NCBI GenBank assembly: GCA_002452335.1
Contig: DKFJ01000007.1
Coordinates: forward strand, 83,565-147,564
Length of the DNA: 64,000 nt
Reading direction: 5' to 3'
Source: Deferribacteraceae bacterium UBA6799
GTDB taxonomy: Bacteria > Chrysiogenota > Deferribacteres > Deferribacterales > Geovibrionaceae
Part shown: positions 59,879 through 64,000 of the stretch, piece by piece
Position numbering within the stretch: position 1 is the stretch's first letter
How the letters are laid out: each line of letters begins with the position of its first letter
Position numbers and translations under genes: made by a program
Notes under the pieces: generated by a model
Databases searched by the model: none
Seen by the model: only the letters and a program-made list of their open reading frames with translations
What the model was told of the DNA's origin: nothing

Positions 59879-62215
59879 ATGAGCGAAAAAACAGTTAAAA
59901 TCCAAGGAATTGTAGACGGAAAAAGAGTGTCTACACAAAACCTTCTCCGCAGCGTATACACTAAGCTGGACGAAGGATATACAGAATTCGAGATCGATGC
60001 TTCCGGTCAGCACAACATCGGCGGACCGCTCTGGACCAAAGACGGTAAACCTCTGAAATTCAGGGTAAAGAACCCCGGTCAGCGTGTGGGCTCCATGGGT
60101 ATGCACGACACCGAGATCATAATCGAAGGCTCAGCCCCCGCAGACGTGGGCTGGCTTAACGCCGGAGCCACCATCATCCTGAAAGGTGACGGAGGCGACA
60201 CCACAGCGCACTGTGCAGCCACAGGAAAAATATATGTCGGCGGAAGAACCGGAACACGTTCCGGCGCCCTGATGAAGCATGACCCGAAATTTCCCGCGCC
60301 CGAGTTCTGGGTGCTGAAAACCACAGGCTCTTTCAGCTTTGAGTTCATGGGAGGCGGATATGCCGTCATCTGCGGACTGGGCGCTGAAAATATGGACTCT
60401 GTCATGGGCGACAGAGGATGCGTGGGCATGGTCGGCGGAACAGTATACGTCAGAGGAAGCGTAAAAGGGCTTTCTGAAAAAGACGTATGGATAATGGAGC
60501 TGGACGAAAACGATAAAGAGTTTCTCCTTCAGGGACTTCCCGAGTTTCTGGATAAAGTGGAACGCAAAGACGCCCTGAACACACTCTCCGATATGTCCCA
60601 GTGGAAGAAAATAGTCGCCAAGACATTCGAAGAGAAAAAGATTAAAACTCTGATGCCGATGAATGACTTCCGTATGGGTCAGTGGGTCAAGGACGGAATA
60701 TTCGGCGATCTGATAGAAGAAGATTATTATGTGGCTGACTATGTGGAGACAGGTGATCTCAGGCTGAAATATCCCGAATGGCAGAATGCCAGATATTCGG
60801 CTCCCTGTGAATATAACTGTCCCGTTTTCATCCCAACTCAGAAGCGTATCGCCCTGCTCCGTCAGGGAAAAATACAGGAGGCTCTGGAACTTGTTCTGGA
60901 CTACAGCCCCTTCCCCGCTTCCGTGTGCGGACAGGTATGTCCCAACCTGTGTCAGGACATATGCTCCCGTAAAAAAGTCGACATCCCCGTTAAGATAAAA
61001 GAGCTGGGTCAGCTCAGCAGAAAAGCAGAGGCAAAGGGATTTGACGTGCCTCAGCGCAAAGAGAAGGTGGCTGTTATCGGCTCAGGCTCAGCGGGACTCA
61101 CCGCCGCATGGCACCTGCGCAAATTCGGCTATCAGGTGGATGTCATAGAGCAGGATTCCGTCATCGGCGGAAAACTGAAACAGGTAATCCCAAACGAACG
61201 TCTGGCTCAGGATATTCTGGAAACAGAGATCAAACGTATTCTGGATAAAGGCGTTAACGTTAAAACCAATGCAAAAGTGGATAAAGACCTCTTCACAAAC
61301 CTTGTGAATGACTATTCAGCGGTTATCGTGGCTGTGGGCGCTCATGTGCCTGTGGTTATCCCCTTTGCGGGACACGAGAGACTGGTTAAGGGTCTGGACT
61401 TCCTCAAAGCCGTTAACAAAGGCGAGAAGCCGAAAGTGGGCGAAAAAGTCGTTGTTATCGGAGCAGGAAACGCCGCTATGGACGTTGTGCTCGGAGCTTA
61501 TGAAATGGGAGCCAAAGAGGTTACCGCTATAGATATCCAGAAACCCGCCGCCTTTGAGCATGAGATGGATCATGCGAAAAGCCTCGGAGCGAAGATACTG
61601 TGGCCGGTATTCACAGACAAGATAACAGAAAAAGGCGTTCACACAAAGAACGGCGATCTGATAGAAGCCGACACAGTGATAATCGCCATCGGCGACCGCC
61701 CCGATTTCTCATTCATGGACAGATCATGGATGGATGAAAAAGGTCAGGTGAAGATGAACGAGTATCTTCAGTGCGCTGCCAACGAAAAAGTATTTATTAC
61801 AGGCGACGCTATTAAACAGGGTCTGTTCACACACGCTCTGGGAGATGGACGCAAAGCCGCCATCAATGTCGACAGAATGCTTAACGGACGCAAACTGGAC
61901 GACTTCGCTAAAGCGCCCGTGATACCTCAGGACAAGGTGAAGGACGAATACTATCACCCCATGAACGCTCAGAAAGTGGCTGAAATGGAAGCTGAGGACG
62001 AGACCGGAAGATGTATGAGCTGCGGATTCTGCCGTGACTGTTCATTCTGTCTGGAAGTCTGCCCCGAGCAGGCCATCACCAGAAAAGAGATAGACGGCAA
62101 GTTCGAGTATGTGTCCAACCCGTCAAAATGTATCGGATGCGGCATCTGTGCCGGCGTATGCCCCTGCGGTGTATGGGCCATGTACGAGATGACCGAAAAA
62201 TATATCGAAAGCTAA
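59879..62215 (+). CDS. glutamate synthase GXGXG domain fused to GltD-type NAD(P)H:flavin subunit and ferredoxin
   Basis: A 778-residue fusion. Residues about 1-250 are the GXGXG beta-helix of glutamate synthase (IGGPLWTKDGKPLKFRVKN; TGTRSGALMKHD). From about 300 come GltD-like elements: CPVFIPTQKRI and CGQVCPNLCQDICSRK cysteines, the FAD loop AVIGSGSAGLTAAWHL, the NAD(P)H loop VVIGAGNAAMDVVLGA and GDAIKQG. The C-terminus has two 4Fe-4S clusters (CMSCGFCRDCSFCLEVCPE; CIGCGICAGVCPCGV). It carries electrons from NAD(P)H or ferredoxin to the synthase subunit. In E. coli these domains are split between GltB and GltD. Confidence 0.9.
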   Translation: MSEKTVKIQGIVDGKRVSTQNLLRSVYTKLDEGYTEFEIDASGQHNIGGPLWTKDGKPLKFRVKNPGQRVGSMGMHDTEIIIEGSAPADVGWLNAGATIILKGDGGDTTAHCAATGKIYVGGRTGTRSGALMKHDPKFPAPEFWVLKTTGSFSFEFMGGGYAVICGLGAENMDSVMGDRGCVGMVGGTVYVRGSVKGLSEKDVWIMELDENDKEFLLQGLPEFLDKVERKDALNTLSDMSQWKKIVAKTFEEKKIKTLMPMNDFRMGQWVKDGIFGDLIEEDYYVADYVETGDLRLKYPEWQNARYSAPCEYNCPVFIPTQKRIALLRQGKIQEALELVLDYSPFPASVCGQVCPNLCQDICSRKKVDIPVKIKELGQLSRKAEAKGFDVPQRKEKVAVIGSGSAGLTAAWHLRKFGYQVDVIEQDSVIGGKLKQVIPNERLAQDILETEIKRILDKGVNVKTNAKVDKDLFTNLVNDYSAVIVAVGAHVPVVIPFAGHERLVKGLDFLKAVNKGEKPKVGEKVVVIGAGNAAMDVVLGAYEMGAKEVTAIDIQKPAAFEHEMDHAKSLGAKILWPVFTDKITEKGVHTKNGDLIEADTVIIAIGDRPDFSFMDRSWMDEKGQVKMNEYLQCAANEKVFITGDAIKQGLFTHALGDGRKAAINVDRMLNGRKLDDFAKAPVIPQDKVKDEYYHPMNAQKVAEMEAEDETGRCMSCGFCRDCSFCLEVCPEQAITRKEIDGKFEYVSNPSKCIGCGICAGVCPCGVWAMYEMTEKYIES

Positions 62216-62244
62216 GTTGCGGCGGGTATATAAAATAATTAAGT

Positions 62245-62271
62245 AGGGCGGCATTTTACATGCCGCCTTTT
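62245..62271. terminator. bidirectional terminator
   Basis: An 8-bp stem (GGCGGCAT / ATGCCGCC) with six T residues on the plus strand, between the glutamate synthase operon and the convergent lysozyme pair. Confidence 0.85.
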
Positions 62272-62451
62272 TTACACCTTAAGGTTCTTTTCCACCTGAG
62301 CGACAATTTCATCATCCAAAGTATTAGTGCTTTTTTTCGCCAGCGTCTTAAGGATGCTCACGATCACCTTTGAAACGATCTTTTCTGTGAAAAAAGCATA
62401 GAACAGACTGCTGAACGCAGACACGAACGCTGTTGATAATACCGATATCAT
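62272..62451 (-). CDS. small membrane protein beside a phage-type lysozyme (possible holin)
   Basis: A 59-residue protein from the Met with a strong GGAGGTGG upstream; its start overlaps the lysozyme stop (TAATG). One hydrophobic segment covers about residues 2-25 (MISVLSTAFVSAFSSLFYAF), followed by a basic-then-acidic helix (LAKKSTNTLDDEIVAQVEKN). Tight coupling to a GH24 lysozyme is what one expects of a holin or spanin-like partner, but a single helix and small size do not prove it. The longer in-frame reading runs into the lysozyme gene and lacks the ribosome-binding site. Confidence 0.65.
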   Translation of the reverse strand: MISVLSTAFVSAFSSLFYAFFTEKIVSKVIVSILKTLAKKSTNTLDDEIVAQVEKNLKV

Positions 62452-62909
62452 TATGCCACCTCCTCCCACTGACCTGTCTTCATCTGTTTTACATTGGTGC
62501 GGCTTCTTCTGCCGGACTGAGCAAACCATCTGCTGTGGATCATCTCCAGAGACGCGGCGTCATAATCTTTCTCCTCCAGACGCTTGAGAAAGTTTTTAAA
62601 ACCTGAAAGCCCCTTCAGCCCAAGCTGATAGATCATATCAACAACAACAGCCTGTCTGGCGCTGTTCAGATTTTTGAAAAAACTGAAATCTTCAGCCTCT
62701 TTTGCGCACCTTTTCACATCACGCTCTAACAGACTTTCGGCCAGCTCTTTTGTGAAGCCATCCATAAGAATTTCAGTTGCGTCTTCTACCGAAAAGCCCC
62801 TGTCCTGATAGTTGTAACCGTAGCCGATTGTCCATTTGCCGGCGGTACACTGATAAGGAGTGTCTCGGTAACCTTCGTATTCCTTGATACGCTCTATAAT
62901 TTTCTGCAT
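62451..62909 (-). CDS. phage-type lysozyme (GH24 endolysin)
   Basis: A 152-residue T4/P22-like lysozyme that cuts the glycan strands of peptidoglycan. The catalytic Glu lies in IKEYEGYRDTPYQ, followed by GKWTIGYGYN with the conserved TIGYG; SARQAVVVDMIYQLG and HSRWFAQSGRRSRTNV complete the fold. No signal peptide, so it would need a holin, as in phage. No other phage gene is within the window, so this looks like an isolated or domesticated lysis cassette. GGAGGG precedes the ATG. Confidence 0.9.
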   Translation of the reverse strand: MQKIIERIKEYEGYRDTPYQCTAGKWTIGYGYNYQDRGFSVEDATEILMDGFTKELAESLLERDVKRCAKEAEDFSFFKNLNSARQAVVVDMIYQLGLKGLSGFKNFLKRLEEKDYDAASLEMIHSRWFAQSGRRSRTNVKQMKTGQWEEVA

Positions 62910-63044
62910 GTTCCCTCCATGAAGATAGAGGCGGCACAGCCTGTGTGTCCGCCTCTGTTCCGTCTGTGCGCGGTATGTTCTTCATAAGCGGGATTATATA
63001 AAAATGTGAATCTGGATATGATGAATTGTGGTGAGGTCTGATAA

Positions 63045-63071
63045 TAAAAAAGGCGGGGTAAAAACCCCGCC
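63045..63071 (-). terminator. terminator of the pyruvate:ferredoxin oxidoreductase gene
   Basis: A 7-bp stem (GGCGGGG / CCCCGCC) followed by seven T residues on the minus strand, 11 bases after the stop codon. Confidence 0.85.
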
Positions 63072-63082
63072 CTATAGGAAAC

Positions 63083-64000
63083 TTATTTGTCTTCGATTGA
63101 ACAATCGACTTTAGCAAGCTCTTTGTACAGCTTGAATCTCTGACGGGATTTCATGCTGGCGAACTCGACTATAGCATCCGCTTTGTCGGGGAACATCTTC
63201 TGTACTACACGGAATCTGTTCTCTGTAGCCATGAACTCTTTCAGAGTCATGGAAGGATCTTTGCTGTCCAGAGTCAGGGGGTTTTTGCCCTCTTCTCTCA
63301 TAGCGGGGTTGAATCTGAACAGAGGCCAGTAGCCGGAAGCCACAGCTTTTCTCTGAGCGTCAACGCCTTCTGTCATACTGATACCGTGAGCGATACAGTG
63401 TGAGTAAGCGATGATGATAGAAGGTCCGTCGTGGGCTTCAGCCTCAACAAACGCTTTGATCACCTGAGCGGGGTTGGACAGAGCAACTCTGGCAACATAT
63501 ATGTGTCCGTATGTCATGCATATCATGGACAGGTCTTTCTTCTCAGCGGCTTTTCCGGAGAAGGCGAACTTCGCCTGAGCGCCGATAGGTGTTGATTTAG
63601 ATGCCTGACCGCCTGTATTGGAGTACACTTCTGTATCCAGAACCAGAACGTTGATGTTCTCGTTGGATGCCAGAACGTGATCCAGACCGCCGTAACCGAT
63701 GTCATACGCCCATCCGTCTCCGCCGACGATCCATACTGATTTTTTAACCAGATAGTCTGCCAGTGAGATCAGGTTTTTAGCGTCTGCTCCGCCTATTTTT
63801 TCCAGAGCGGCTTTCAGCTGAGCGATTCTGTTTCTCTGAGCCTCGATCTGGAGCTGATCTTTCTGCTCTGCTGTTTTGATCTCCTCAACAAGTTTCTTGT
63901 CGAGTTTATCTGCCAGTTTGTCCAGAAGCTCAGTAGCCTGAACTGTGAACTGGTCTACTGTCAGTCTCAGACCGTAACCGAACTCGGCGTTGTCCTCGAA
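63083..64000 (-). CDS. nifJ: pyruvate:ferredoxin (flavodoxin) oxidoreductase, C-terminal part (partial)
   Basis: The gene enters from the right edge and ends here; only about the last 305 codons are present. The reading frame continues upstream of the internal GTG at 63628 without a stop. The thiamine pyrophosphate-binding region is clear: WIVGGDGWAYDIGYGGLDH, then NVLVLDTEVYSNTGGQASKS, followed by GHIYVARVALSNPAQVIKAF. The C-terminus ends in KVDCSIEDK. The complete enzyme (about 1200 residues in homologues) oxidises pyruvate to acetyl-CoA, reducing ferredoxin or flavodoxin, a central reaction of anaerobic metabolism. A strong terminator follows. Confidence 0.95.
   Translation of the reverse strand, partial: FEDNAEFGYGLRLTVDQFTVQATELLDKLADKLDKKLVEEIKTAEQKDQLQIEAQRNRIAQLKAALEKIGGADAKNLISLADYLVKKSVWIVGGDGWAYDIGYGGLDHVLASNENINVLVLDTEVYSNTGGQASKSTPIGAQAKFAFSGKAAEKKDLSMICMTYGHIYVARVALSNPAQVIKAFVEAEAHDGPSIIIAYSHCIAHGISMTEGVDAQRKAVASGYWPLFRFNPAMREEGKNPLTLDSKDPSMTLKEFMATENRFRVVQKMFPDKADAIVEFASMKSRQRFKLYKELAKVDCSIEDK

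Noticed and set aside
1..64000. CRISPR arrays, insertion sequences and integrases
   Set aside because: No regularly spaced repeats, transposase or integrase genes were recognised anywhere in the window.

Overview
This 64 kb window comes from a Gram-negative, motile, respiring anaerobe. It encodes TonB-dependent uptake, TolC/RND efflux, a chemoreceptor, several c-di-GMP enzymes, a pyruvate:ferredoxin oxidoreductase and an archaeal-type three-gene glutamate synthase. The gene content and moderate GC would fit the Deferribacterota (Geovibrio/Denitrovibrio-like), but that placement is inference; no rRNA is present to settle it. Most promoters are of the TTGACA-17-TATAAT type, and most transcription units end in strong GC hairpins.

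Layout. 0-4.8 kb: an HD-GYP phosphodiesterase, two tandem paralogous GntR/FCD regulators, the RNase P RNA and a glycerophosphodiesterase whose end carries the rnpB promoter, and a Gly/Tyr/Met-rich exported protein. 4.9-14.5 kb: a Cache sensor kinase, a tetR-adaptor-RND-tolC efflux operon with a TetR palindrome, and a Cache diguanylate cyclase. 14.6-16.4 kb: an encapsulin shell plus its encapsulated ferritin, with a Fur-like box at the promoter, and the nucleoside phosphorylase PpnP. 16.4-32 kb: an iron/siderophore uptake island of a Fur-controlled AraC regulator, TonB-dependent receptor, ExbB-ExbD-TonB, a general MFS carrier, an RhtX/FptX-type permease and a YbtP/YbtQ-like ABC pair. Three promoters in it carry Fur-like boxes and no biosynthetic genes are present. 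An MMPL-type RND, a LolA-like protein and a beta-barrel form a separate export unit inside this region.

32-37 kb: tRNA-Pro with a second 18-bp copy of its 3' end nearby, then a Pho-box-driven pstSCAB operon. 37-41.6 kb: a chemoreceptor, an EamA permease whose ribosome-binding site is buried in a hairpin, and a Cache protein with a degenerate GGDEF domain. 42-46.7 kb: a TetR-headed five-gene operon joining a SpeD-like pyruvoyl enzyme, a BioF2-type GNAT, an ATP-grasp ligase and a group IV PLP decarboxylase. This looks like a compact pathway for an amine or peptide-like small molecule and is my best candidate for an undescribed system.

46.7-64 kb: tRNA-Val, a methyltransferase, a cytochrome b5/DUF2231 membrane protein, a SPOR-NlpC/P60 lipoprotein, an AEC carrier, two divergent paralogous pseudopilin-like proteins (one very large), a ttuB-ttuA-trmI tRNA T-loop modification operon, a cNMP-binding protein, the glutamate synthase operon, a phage-type lysozyme with a small membrane protein, and the 3' part of the pyruvate:ferredoxin oxidoreductase gene cut by the window edge.
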